From Apoda limacodes (lineage: Eukaryota; Arthropoda; Insecta; Lepidoptera; Limacodidae): a DNA stretch of 64,000 nucleotides. This document shows positions 20,945-32,814 of the stretch, one piece after another (position 1 is the stretch's first letter; each line of letters begins with the position of its first letter). Location: positions 10,905,019 to 10,969,018 of the forward strand of contig OX291546.1 in NCBI GenBank assembly GCA_946406115.1, read 5' to 3'. The notes below the pieces were generated by a model. It was given only the letters and a program-made list of their open reading frames with translations. It had not been told where the DNA came from and searched no databases. The position numbers were made by a program, and so were the translations under genes.

Positions 20945-21475
20945 ACTTTATTATCGATATCGATACGCATGACGTCAGTGCTAAGTCAATCTTTAGCGTA
21001 ACTAAATGATTACATATTTTACACAAAATATCCCCCAAATCTTGATTTAGCAATGAAATATGGTATTAAATCAAGAGAATAATATATAAACTACAATTCA
21101 AATTAATTTTTACGATAATTTTTCGGATAAATTCGATAAAATATAATTAACAACAGAGCAGTAAAAAAATCATAAATTACCGGTAAAACGTATAATTATT
21201 TGGATTATTGCGACTTGTAACGTCACATTGGCTCACAAAATAGATACCAAATTTACAATTTAAATATTCTAAAATATAAATCAAGGATTCAAGCAGGAAA
21301 ACAGAAAATTCCAATCGCTATAAAATAGACCCGCCGATATCGCCGCTTATCAATGTTATTATTGTCACATTCGGCCATTTTCTTCTATCTCATTTTCTCA
21401 TGGGCACTATGCCCATTAGATTAATAGATTAATTTGGATTTCTCGCTCCCACGCTTTATTGTTTTTTGAACGTAG
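20945..21475 (-). repeat. Upstream unit of the THAP-bearing repeat, with THAP-like exon copy B
   Basis: This unit parallels 56320-56830 on the other strand along its length ('cccgccgatatcgccgc', 'gaaaattccaatcgctat', 'ggatttctcgctccc'). Reverse-strand bases 21236-21181 read VSQCDVTSRNNPNN and end in a GT donor in the same phase as copy A. The initiator ATG is missing, so it is an exon relic. It forms, with 20380-20820 and 20134-20204, a row of three related units. Confidence 0.6.
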
Positions 21476-21763
21476 TGCTTAGAACACTTATGAATCGTCA
21501 AGAGAATTAAACAAGACTGCTTTAAAAACTAATAACAATACCAACTGGTTTATTGCCAGTATCAAATAATTGTCTATTCTTTGTAAAACTACAAACAAAA
21601 CATAATAGTATAGCTAACTAATAAATACATATTTTGTATTGACACACTTCAAAAAAACAAGCTTTATAATTTATTAGTCAAGAAATAAAATCAAAACTCA
21701 AGCAACATTTCATTTGCCTATATATACACATGCATCTAAACATATACACACAAATATACATAT

Positions 21764-22244
21764 ACCTGACGCAGAATCTATTTGCAATTCGTGTAAACAA
21801 AAATGACCTTGACCTGATTCTTTCGCTTTGTAGTCTATGCATAGCCATGGGCTAAGTAACTCCGGACAAACATTGGATATGTCACATATCATTCCGATTA
21901 AAGATATGTATCCGCTTCGCATATCGATATCCGCTTAATATATCCCTCGTTTGTTATAGATAGATACTATTTGATATCTATATCATATTTTTCTATCAGA
22001 TATTCACGCGCCCGTCACAAAGCAGAAGTGGTATTAAAAACTACAGGTTTATTTTACGCAAAGTGAAGGAGTTGTAACATATCCTGCCTCGGATATATAT
22101 CCAAAGATATAGTTATGTCCGGAGTTACCTAAGGCTACTATGCAACACAACAATGTACTCTGTGATGCAAATTACCAGAAAAAGTGAATATTAAGTTAAG
22201 TTAGGTTATGTTTACACGAATTGCAAATAGATTCTGAGTCAGGT
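21764..22244. mobile_element. 481-bp MITE with nested palindromes
   Basis: The ends match as inverted repeats: 'acctgacgcagaatctat' at 21764 and the inverse at 22227-22244, continuing through 'ttgcaattcgtgtaaaca'. A second inner inverted pair, 'ctaagtaactccggaca' near 21852 and its complement near 22112, is nested inside. There is no coding capacity. A target duplication cannot be assigned with confidence. Confidence 0.65.
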
Positions 22245-23440
22245 TAATATGTATACATATAAACTTACACGTACATATACACAATAAATACATTCATACG
22301 TACATGTTAATAAATAAACAAACAGATACACATAATATACATATTAATTATATAAAATAAATAAATAAACTCAGATAGGTCCTATTTGTTGCAATCCTTG
22401 ATTGGCCGCCCGATATCGTACCACCGTACGTGAGCGGGTGCATCACACAAACACATACACATATGCACACACACATTCAGATAGACATCGCATACCTAGT
22501 AGTGGCCCAGCTCCCACACCACAGCCTGGCATCAAATGCACATCGTTTAAACTACCATCACTTTGGAAACTAAGTCTAAGGGGAGAAGCAGAGACAACTA
22601 ACTCCCGGATGTACACCTGTTACCAATCAGTCATGCAGGAACCAAGCCATCAAGTCATCCAAACCATCTATCCAAATATGCATACTCACACAAACACGCA
22701 CGCACCTGTGCGTCACACCCCCACACATCCGAAACTCCAGCAATCTGTCTATGGACAGCACATTTCCTAATCAGCTGTAAAGTTGTACGGTCAGAAAAGG
22801 GTAACCGCGGCGAGTAGTTGTCTCTTTTCAACGTTTGAATTTTATTTTCCAGAAAAAAGAGCGAATAAGATTTGTCTCCTTATAAAGTTGTAAATTTTTG
22901 AAAGGCTACTGCGCAGTCGAGAAGGCGAGAAGGCAGATTACAAAACTCAAAGTCTATGGTCTAGCCGCCTTAGGCGACCTACTGTATTAATAAAATTAAT
23001 GTTTAGGCTGTGTTAGTAGCCAATAAAACAGTAATATATTTATTGTAACTTTATTAACTTTAAAAAAGATAGTACAATGTTTGCAATAATAAATGCCGCA
23101 GTGCTTAATATCTATCTACGGATTAAAATGACAACATACTTATTCGTTCAATTGTAACTCTTATTCTAATAAGGCTACCCTTAACACCTAATAATTACAC
23201 AATTATTATGGGCCGATTTAATGCGACATATTATTGCTTAAAATTGCTAATATGCGTTTGATTTAATTCTGGAGATTCACTTACATTCTAAACTGGTTAC
23301 AGCTAGTTCGATGGTAAAAACAGCTTTACTTTGTTTATTTTTATTTAAACATTATTCTCAAAGCAAGGCATTTGAATTTTATCAATCTAATTGAGGTACG
23401 ATTTCTTTAGAATGAAGGCATGTACAGTAGCCAGCACATC
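22245..23440. other. CA-rich low complexity and spacer
   Basis: Bases 22430-22740 contain many CACA and ACACAC steps; the 122-codon ORF at 22402-22770 is rich in His, Thr and Pro for that reason and is not a credible gene. Near 22910-22990 a motif with 'aggcgacctactgta' is shared with the ends of the 26721-26950 MITE. The rest has no visible feature. Confidence 0.4.
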
Positions 23441-23690
23441 ATACTAACCTGAAAGGGACGTAATATTGCTCGGCTGTCATTCATTCATAAAGGCGTGGGT
23501 TCGATTCCCGCACTAGACAAACATTGAGCCTTGAGACTAGAGGTTTTCTTAGCATAATATGTATGTATTTACAAAAAAAAAAGGATATATATGTATTTGT
23601 ATCCGTTGTCTGGTATCCATAGCTCAAGCATCTCTTAGTTTGGGACCAGACGGCGCTGTGTTATGTCCAAAAAATATTTTTTTAAAAAAA
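23440..23690 (+). mobile_element. tRNA-derived SINE, second family
   Basis: A B-box 'gggttcgattcccgc' at about 23498-23512 follows a weak A-box region. It is followed by 'gacaaacattgagcc', then 'gtatttgtatccgttgtc', 'tggtatccatagctcaag' and 'ttagtttgggaccagacgg', ending near an A-rich run. I recall this combination as a common lepidopteran SINE. It is distinct from the 11765 family. Confidence 0.65.
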
Positions 23691-26539
23691 ACTTCCACTG
23701 AGGTTAACTTGATATGCGGCCTACTGTACTAAGCAAAGCACATTCAAATTACAATCAAATTCTGTAATATCACTTCAGTCCTTACCATTGGTCATTCTTA
23801 TTTGAAATATTAGGCCTTTTCAATCAGGTAAGGAATTTTCTAAAATAATTTGAGCAAACAATTATTATACAACATATACAAACATTATATGTAATTTTCA
23901 GGTAAAATGAAATTTTTCCAATTGACTATTATCTTAAATTCGCTTTTAAAACTTGTTGTCTATTGTTTGTATGTTAAAAAAGAAATGAAAAATAAGAATA
24001 AAATTAATAAAAAAATATGTATACAAATAAAAAATGGCAGTAAATTTAACTATACAACAAAATAATACATAACATTTTTTTAAATATATCAGAACGTAAA
24101 TAATACGAACATAGACCATAATGTAAAAAATAATCTAGAAAATACTTACTTAAAAGATCTAAATAATGCTTGAATGGAATACACAACCATTTATAACAAT
24201 TTATATTTTTTATGTACACCTGACTGTATATAAGTTGTATTTTCTGATGTTAACAAACTACAAACACTCTGATTAACGCAATAATGCGCTACTTCAATCT
24301 TAACAAATCTTTTTGTTAAGCTTTAATGGCGAATGTTCATAATCTACACCCAGAAGTGGCACTAAACAAAAATAACCATAAATTAGTTTTGTACATAAAA
24401 GGGATGATTTACCTTAAGACATAATAAAGATATTAAAGCTTATCATTAACCAAGCATAAACAAGTACCTAAATACACGTACGTACTTGTATGATATGATA
24501 ACGATATGATTATTTGAGTATATTAAAACCTGGCGGTTTTCGACCCTTATACACGAACAATTTGATTTTGTCGAAGTTCAAAAGTCAGCAAACGATTTTT
24601 GACAGCCTGCTGTATCCCCAGGTCACGAAATAAATAGGTACAGAACGGCCACTTATGATGTACTCGATTTTAAGTACCTACCCACCGCCGCGTGTCACAA
24701 TGGCACGGTTGTTGCGACTGACTTTTCCTTGTGTATTCCTTGAAACCACTTAAGTTCGCATGTACGCAAAGTATGCCTGCAGGGAGAAGGTTTAGCGTTC
24801 TTATATGTAGTGTTCTATGTAGTGGTCTTTCTGTGCCTTTTTATTTTGTGCTCAGTTACCTACTCTTCTAAATTGTTAAGTAAACGGCAATCAGAAGAAA
24901 AAACATTGTGTTTATTTTTCATTAATAAAAGGAATACGGTAGAGTACTGTACAGTATTCTCGCATTTGGGGGAGATATAATCAAAGAATTTTTTTTATAG
25001 TAGTTTTGATGCAAAAATGTTAGCTCGAGTGTTTTACATGGATAACAGTCGTTTAAATGTCTAAAACATAGCACATACAATCACATTTAATTCATAATAA
25101 AACATAATCTAAACTAAGATATGTACCTACTCACCATTTTTGCGTAAAAGGAACACCACGCTGTAATTTAAGTATGCGCGGGAAGGCTAACTTGCCGTCT
25201 GGAAGCTCTAACTACAGCCGTGGAGGTTTTATATTCATTGCGCGTTAGACGTTGTTATTTTTTCAACCTAAACAGTAAAACCGGCGCAATAAATTTGGTT
25301 CTTGTATACCGAATATTTATTTCCCTTTTCATTAATCAAAATTATATTTGCGCAAACTGCATAAAGAGGTATGAAATAAACTAAAGTAATATTACATTTT
25401 TCGCTAGAATGTCATACATCATACATTACTGTCGAGTTCGTGAAAGTAATCCTTTACTGGGTAAGTAAAGTTTGAAGGCCGAACCGATGATAAGGCCATC
25501 AATAATACGAGCCAGTAATGACCTCACGGCCGAGACTTGCAATAGACCTTCACTCAAAAACGCAGGGAAAAGAAAAATTATTAAAAGAATATTTATACTT
25601 GCAACTGAAATTCAATTACAGAATTCAATTAAAATGAAAAGGTGATAAACTTATGATACCCGCCTTTATTTATGTTTTTTATTCATAAATTAGGTACTCT
25701 GTTTTCAATTGGACGAATAAGGATTGTGGCCTTTGTTTGTTACAGGTCACATAACGTGTCATGCAAAGAAAATAGTATAGGATTTTACTGCAGCATTTTT
25801 TTTTAATTCATTATTAGCAGTCTATCTCCTTCCTGTGTTTTTTTTATGTAATTTATACTTTTCCTAGCGTTTTCGAGTAAAAACACTTAACAAAAATCTG
25901 TAAATAAAATAGTATTAACCAATGTTAAGTTAATTTGAGTTAAACGTTTAAACACGAGTCGGCTATAGCCTAATACGTCGGTATAAGATTATGTACGAAC
26001 TTTATCATTACTTTTAGCTAACATGCGATTCAATAAATCTTATCTATATCACTATTTGTTTATTTAAGGCATAACTGAATTTATTATATTGTCAGATCTA
26101 TCAGGAAGCTTGTTACCTTAAGTTAGTAATTGATTATTTTTATTGACATACAATTTGTTAAGCACATTTTATTGAACGAATGTAACAAAACAAAATGGAC
26201 ACATTTGCTACGTTAAAAAATCGCAATATTTGTGTCCATACATTTTGGAAAAATTTATTCGGGTCGACTTTTTAAATTGCTATTTTTTTTTGTTATTGTT
26301 TTCTGTTTTTGTAACAAAAGCTACAACAATTTTGATGCAGTTAACGCCATAGTATCCGTCACTCAAAATTTAATAAAAAAGACAGAATCAATACGAAATT
26401 CTTGTTTTAATACCTACGTTGTCATATATAGATAATACATATGATATGTATCTAGTAATTGTAAAATACATTTTAAGGCAAAATAACTAATAGTTTTTAA
26501 CAATGAAGTAAATATTTTCATAGCAAAGATGCAATCAGA
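23691..26539. other. AT-rich stretch with no recognised gene
   Basis: I see no confident exon, RNA or transposon in this stretch. A 67-codon frame at 26232-26435 starts without an ATG but encodes a basic then strongly hydrophobic segment (LFKLLFFFVIVFCFC), which resembles a signal peptide. It lacks a clear splice context and is not called as a gene. Confidence 0.35.
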
Positions 26540-26544
26540 TGATG

Positions 26545-26630
26545 AACCTCGAGCCAGGAGCTGAACCTCCAACAAACCTTACAGTCCGTGTAAGTGGTAC
26601 CAATTGAGCTATCGAGGCACAACTCTGGTA
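26545..26630 (-). mobile_element. tRNA-like sequence, probably SINE head or tRNA pseudogene
   Basis: The reverse strand begins 'gcctcgatagctcaattgg', with an A box and a 7-base acceptor arm that can pair with the 3' 'ctcgaggt'. A B-box-like 'ggttcagctcctgg' follows. The D stem and anticodon stem do not pair well, so a functional tRNA is unlikely. Confidence 0.5.
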
Positions 26631-26720
26631 AATGAAAATCCCAACTACATATTTTCTCTAGCTAGAAATACGCTCGTTACGAACGTCACAAACAACTTCT
26701 AGTGACTTATAACGTCCTAG

Positions 26721-26950
26721 TACAGTAGGCGACATATCGAGCTACCCACGAAAACATACCTATAACGAAAACGTTTCGCTATAGATAAATCGTAGGAAAG
26801 AGACTGAACAAAGCTGCGTCTGCGAACATATGAGTAGCCAGAGTGAGACGAAATAATAAATTACGACTATCTCTCTTTCACGACGTTTTCGCTGCGATGC
26901 GCCTTGGGTTCATAGTCAATTAGGGTTTGGTTGATGTGTCGCCTACTGTA
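26721..26950. mobile_element. 230-bp MITE, mariner-like ends
   Basis: Perfect 14-bp inverted ends, TACAGTAGGCGACA and its complement. If TA is the target duplication, the element proper runs CAGTAGGCGACA…TGTCGCCTACTG. No coding sequence. Parts of the same end occur near 22970 and 23715, so it is a small dispersed family. A TA target and the CAGT start suggest a Tc1/mariner relative, by inference. Confidence 0.7.
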
Positions 26951-27389
26951 CGTTAATCCCTCCTTTATGACTCCCTAAAGAAAAAATATCATACATGCGA
27001 TATCTATGGCTAAATCATCAATGTAAATAAATAATAGTTTTTAGAAACAAACAAACTAATCTGCGTTTTGCTTTGTTACATTCGTTCTTTTGTATAAGTA
27101 TTACAATGTATTAATTTATTTAGAGTATTAGCCATAGGAAAATCTTATTTTATATTTATTTCATTAATGTAGTATAAGATTCAAATTTTACAAGCTGAGA
27201 GAATCAGTAAACAGTACATTATAGTATGCAGAAATAAAGCAATGTAAATATGTTTGTCGCACGCAACCTAAATATTATATTTTATGTACGTATATATATT
27301 AATACTAAGGAGGAAGCAAAAGTACTAGAGTGTTTTCTATAAAAAATAATACGCACAAAATTATTGTCTTTTGTACGCTTTGTATACAA

Positions 27390-28085
27390 GGTGGAAAATT
27401 AATTATTTAAGAGAAATTAGCATTTTTAAATTAAATAAAGCTTGTTTAATCAACTGTTATTTATTTTTTAAGTGTATTCCTATCTGTACTAAGAAGTGTT
27501 ATAATAAGTATATGTACGTGTTATAAATGAAAGGTTACAAATATTTTTTTTACTAAATAAATTATTTGAGACAGTCTAGCCTTTTTAATTAAAATAAAGT
27601 AAATTATCATTTCATTTCAGAGTAATCCTATTCATATTGAGAATTTCATAAAATAACGTTGAAAAACAAACAAAACTATTTACACTGATAATTTTCATGA
27701 TAAAGTATATGTAGAATAACAAAGTTTTTTGTATGTACTATAGCAGATTATAAATAAAAGGTTACAAAATATTTTTTTACTAAATAAATTATTTGAGACA
27801 ATATAGCCTTTTTAATTAAAATAAAGAAAAAACACATCGTCATTTCATTTTTGAGTATTGCTATTAAATTTTATGAAATTACGTACAAAAACAAACAACA
27901 CTAGTGTTTGTACGTGCCTTTACGTGCATGTTTAAAAGGTAAACAATTAAAATTTGTCCTAAATTAATTATTTGGGATAATACAGCAAGTTTAAATTCAA
28001 ATACATAAAGCTTCTTATTATTTCATAAATAAAGTTATATTTTAGAGTATTCCTATTCGTAAAGAGCTAGGAAAAAGATCGAAAG
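27390..28085. repeat. Degenerate tandem array, about four units
   Basis: Units share 'aaataaattatttgagaca', 'agcctttttaattaaa' and a 'gagtattcctatt'-like block. The clearest pair starts at 27553 and 27781 (period 228 bp); weaker units lie near 27397 and 27961. AT-rich, non-coding. Confidence 0.6.
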
Positions 28086-28409
28086 AGCAATTCACTACAT
28101 ACCTCTAAAGGTGCTTAAGAATTTTTTAAACCAAACATAATTAAGAATACTTCAAATGGAAGTTGGAAATATTAATGCTAATGTCACAATTAATCATTAT
28201 AAATAGGTACGACATATCTTTTACCCTTCTACCCTAAAAGACTACCTTAAAACCAAGTGCACTTAATGAATTCTTACTATGAATAATCAGTTACAGCTCT
28301 AATGGAATCTATTAGAGTTTGCCGTAATTCAGGAATATACCATCACGACACTTTTCCCTGAAGGGGTGAACATTTGCTCGTTACATTTCACCACTCCAGG
28401 GGCGACTGA

Positions 28410-30188
28410 GCCCACAGTCCACTTAGCCCGCGGGTGCATGTGCCCCCTTACTATTTTTTTAGTGGTCGTCTGAGCCCGCGGCCTAAATAATTTGGTTGCG
28501 GGCTCAGATGACCCCTAAAAAAATTGTACAGACGGCCCAAACTACAGACGGCTATATCTCTGTAATTATTGATCGTAGACTTGTAGTTTTTTTTACAAAT
28601 ATGACAGTTCTCATCAAGATCTGTATCTCGGATGACAGCTGTCACACAAAAAACGCCTTTATCTCTGTAACTATTGATCGTAGACTAGTAGTTTCTTCAC
28701 AAAAACGATAGTTTTAATTATGATCTTTATTTCGATTGACAGCTGTCAAACTATAAACGACTATATCTCCGTAACTATTGATCGTAGACTAGCAGTTTCT
28801 TTAAAAACATGATAGTCCTCATCAAGATCTTTATTTCGAATGTCAGCTGTGAAACTACAAAGGACTATATCTCCGTAACTTTTGATCGTAGACTAGTAGT
28901 TTTTTTTTACAAAAATAATATTTTATATCGACCAAGCCAATTTAAAAGACCAAAATATTTGTTTTTTTCTATTTTTAAAAGCACGAGGCACAAGACCTAG
29001 GAAATTTTGCTCTCACGTCCAACATACAACTTTTCACCTCTGCCAGTGAGAAAATTTTCGGGTTTTAGGTTAAGTAATCACCAACAACAACAATATAAGT
29101 CCATGAGGTTATTTCAATCGACAACGAAACAATTACATCGTTCGATTGCTGCCTCATACGTTACTCAAACCCCCCCCCCCCCAGATTTTTTGTTTTGACG
29201 GAGGATATTTCTTACCTTTCTAGCAGCGTATTTTTGGTATCTATTTTATTTTTTAAAACCTTTTATTATTCAAATAAAATGACATTTTATTATAATTTAG
29301 AACTATGTTTGCGATGTTACGTAATCGTCTATCGATAGGCCAAAATTGCAAAATTAAAAAGAGTTTAATAACATATTTTTTTTCCTAAATCGAAATACAA
29401 ATAGTTTAAGAAATTTAAAATACCATAATCATCGTAATGCCTTCCCTAAAATACAACCCGGCTTGTTACCTGAAAGGCACAATTTATTACGATAGGCTCT
29501 CCCTCTATAATACTGATAGTAAGTAGTCATGTCTGGGTCAACCACAAATAATTTTTAGGTCTCCGTAGCTTAATGTCCGACCAAATGTCACATCGCAGCC
29601 TTATAATTCTACCATCTTAGGGTAATAAAATTTTACAGAAGCCTCAGAGATGTAACTTTTTTAGTGCTACACAGATATATGTTTTAAAAATAGAGAAAAA
29701 CGAATATTTGGAGCTTTTAAATTGCCTTGGTCGATATAAAATATTATTTTTGTAAAAGAAATTACTATTCTACGATCATTAGTTACGGAGATATAGTCGT
29801 TTGTAGTTTGACAACTGTCATCCGATAAAAAGATCTTGATGAGAACTATCATTTTGGTGATAATACTACTAGTCTACGATCAATAGTTACGGAGATATAG
29901 GCGTTTTCAGTTTGACAGTCATCCGAAATGAAGATCTTGATGGAAACTATAATTTCTGTTGAGAAACTACTAGTCTACGATCTATACTCATGGTGGTACA
30001 GCCTTTTCTGGTTTGACTGCAGCTGTCAGTTGAAATGATTAAAAAAAATGCACAAATTTAGAAGAGAATATTTCACAATAATGTTAGAGTCCACTTAGCC
30101 CGCCAGTCCAGTTGCCCCCTTACTATTTTTTAGTGGTCGTCTGAGCCCGCATGGGCAACTGGACCCGCGGGCTAAGTGGACTGTGGGC
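28410..30188. mobile_element. 1779-bp foldback element with tandem-repeat arms
   Basis: The ends form an inverted repeat: GCCCACAGTCCACTTAG at 28410 and its complement ending at 30188. Inside, a ~103-bp unit ('actattgatcgtagacta', 'catcaagatctttatttcg', 'gacagctgtc', 'gactatatctcc') occurs four times forward at 28558-28910 and about three times inverted at 29755-30020. The right end (30090-30183) is itself a near-perfect palindrome, and the left end has another (28463-28530). No ORF is convincing. Long tandem-repeat arms are typical of foldback-type elements. Confidence 0.75.
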
Positions 30189-32320
30189 GTAATCGTCTAT
30201 CGATAGGCCGTCAATGTGAATATCTGCCACCGAAAGTCAATATTACGGCAAGGAAATTTACGAGAAATGTTAATGTATCAGATGTAATCATTTTTGCGAA
30301 AATCATTAAATTAATTACCCTTGTGTGTGATGATGTAAAGATAACGAAGATTGTGTAAATGCCAGAAAGATTTAGTCTTTGGAACGCTAATGAAGTAATT
30401 AAGATATCTTTTTCGGTTCTTAACAGTAGTTCGTGAGTTTTTGATGTGGACATGGAAAACTAAAAAAAGGGGACAAAGAGCGGGAGTAATAGTATAGAAA
30501 CGTTAAAGTTCGGTGAGCTAGTTTTATGTCAACAATATTTTTTAACTAGTTTCAAGCAAATTGTATAGAGAAAAACCAATCATGAAAGTTGCTGCCAGTG
30601 TGTCTGTAATTTGAAAAAAAAAAAAGGGATGTATCAAACAGTTAACTTTGATAAGATTTCGAGAAATGAGCCGGAAAAACTGTCAATTTGAAAAAAAAGT
30701 CATTTAAGACAATATAACAAGATAAGAAAACAAACATAGCAATACTAAAGAAGATTAATTTAAGTGTCAACGTCGAGGACCAAAAGTGCATTAAGAGTAA
30801 GTGCTGCAAAATTAGGCCATTTAATTTATAGTACCTTCCACTGAGGTAGCAAACTGATTGAGTGAAATAGTTTGATTTAAATATACTACTTAAAATTTGT
30901 GAAACTATATTTTTCTTACAATTACCTCAAATCGTAGATTGATTAATATCGTTAATTATTATCGCGTGTATAAGTATAAATCTACCGTTTTTAATAAACA
31001 AACTTAAATCATTTAATTATCTCATCACTTTTTCATAAATATTAGAGTTTAAATAATTGGCTTTTACATTTATATACATATATTTTAAAGGGAATAATGA
31101 TTTCGGACAAAACAAACATAATAAATTGGCCTCTGACCTTTCAATTCGAATATGTGCAGACTAATATTTTCATTTTATTCAAATAACATCCTTACATAAA
31201 CTACATTTCATTTAAAACTACCCTCATTTTACTAATGGAAGCATTAACTGTCAATTCCATATTGCTAAATTTTATTTGTGCTACAAAAATTACGTTACAA
31301 TTATACACGACACTCCGCCATTGATAATAATTTTCCATACAAACTTTGACTTTTTATTTCGCAAAACCCTTTTAGGCTGCAACTTACATTATACAAAAAA
31401 TCTATGTGCCAAATTTAAAGTTTGATAACCCAGCAGTTTGAACTTGTCATAGATCAATCAAGTCAGTCAGTCAGGACATTTAGTGTATTTATAGATGTTC
31501 GTCCTTCACAGGACATTGAAAGTGAAAGAGACAAATAATCCCAATACTATATACCAAATGGCGTTAAACCATTTAATTAAATAATAAGCATTTGTTTAAA
31601 TTTAGATTTAATAATTGCTTAAAATCAAATTGGTTTAATTTACTCCGCTACAGCCTTTTTACTAGCTAAATAAAGCAATTATTTCATTAATTCTTTACAA
31701 TGGTCCATTTTTTACGTTTTGATATAAAACACTCGATAGTGTTTACACAACCAGAGATTTTCTAAAGCCAAAATTACAATTATTATTTGTCACTCATGCT
31801 AACGCTAAACAGCGTATTTCCTAATCTTACTAATTGAAAAAAGTTGGACTATCTATGGGATTTGAACCTCCTACCTACCGTGCAAAAACCACCCATATTA
31901 TTTTCTCTACAATTATCAAATTCTCATTTGTAATGTAAAAGCGAGCTATAGGTTAGTGATACTTTTATGGAAGAATAGACGTTAAACATTAGAAATGCTT
32001 TCAGTCTTGAAAAACTATAATTCATGAGTGAAGTATCTTATTTTTACTATTAAGGTAGAAATAACTCTAAACTCTAGTTAACGCAAAAACATAAGTTTTT
32101 AGTGTCAACCTATAAGTTTTCTTGTGCACCAAGAGTGCTTTTACTATATAATTTGACATTTGAGGAAGTAAACTGTACCAGCAGAAGATATTGGTCAATA
32201 CCGACTTAACTTAAATAGGAATTTACTACGTATTAGTTACTATTAAAGTAAATGAATAATTGACCATAAGCCGGCAGTAGGAAATGTCTCCGCCTATAGC
32301 ACAGACGCGAAGCAGGAAGA
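30189..32320. other. AT-rich stretch without recognised gene
   Basis: The 23-bp sequence containing 'aatcgtctatcgatagg' occurs directly after the foldback element (30190) and also inside it (29324). A 'cagtcagtcagtcagg' block near 31462 belongs to a dispersed insect repeat tail. Overlapping ORFs at 30176-30453 have no recognisable content. Confidence 0.35.
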
Positions 32321-32730
32321 AATAGTCTCAACGACCTCCCCGAATAGGGCCTCCCCCCTCACACGACGTCGACGTTCCCGGGTTCGTCGGCGCCCAAACG
32401 GATACACGAGGTATCAAAGAGTGCCGGGGAACTCCCTTCCTGGCGGTGACTCACCTTCGGGTTCGAGGCTCACGCCAGTCGAAGGGACGCCCCCGAGGGC
32501 GACAACCCAAGCCGAGGTTACCCCCGCGGGGAGCCCTTGAGCGTTGGGTGCTATACGGGCTGAGGCTCCTACAGAGTCTAGCCCAAAAAAGCCCGACGAA
32601 GCAGTAACGGCTGCAACAGCCAACTGCATAGTCAGTTCACAAAAAAAATCACTATTTCTCTCTATTGCACGCACATAATTATTTGCCGCCGCGCTCGCAC
32701 AGATGCGATGACCGACCGCTGTCATCAGAA
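32320..32730. other. GC-rich island of unknown origin
   Basis: A local block of high GC sits in AT-rich DNA, with 'cacacgacgtcgacgttcc' and 'ggcgcccaaacgg'. A minus-strand frame of 103 codons (32725-32414) is Ala-, Gly- and Pro-rich and has no recognisable domain. It probably derives from the 5' part of a GC-rich retroelement, by inference. A true gene exon cannot be excluded. Confidence 0.4.
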
Positions 32731-32814
32731 ATTACTACTATTTGACCTCTGAACACAGGCTAAGAAGAAAAGGGTTAATGTTCGAAATTCTTCCCGTTTC
32801 GTGTCCGTGCTATA

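Noticed and set aside
22402..22770. 122-codon plus-strand ORF
   Set aside because: Its composition (His, Thr, Pro) follows from CA-rich low complexity. There is no domain and no conserved motif.
26545..26630. Functional tRNA gene
   Set aside because: The acceptor ends can pair and both promoter boxes are visible, but the D and anticodon stems do not form, so a SINE or tRNA relic is more likely.
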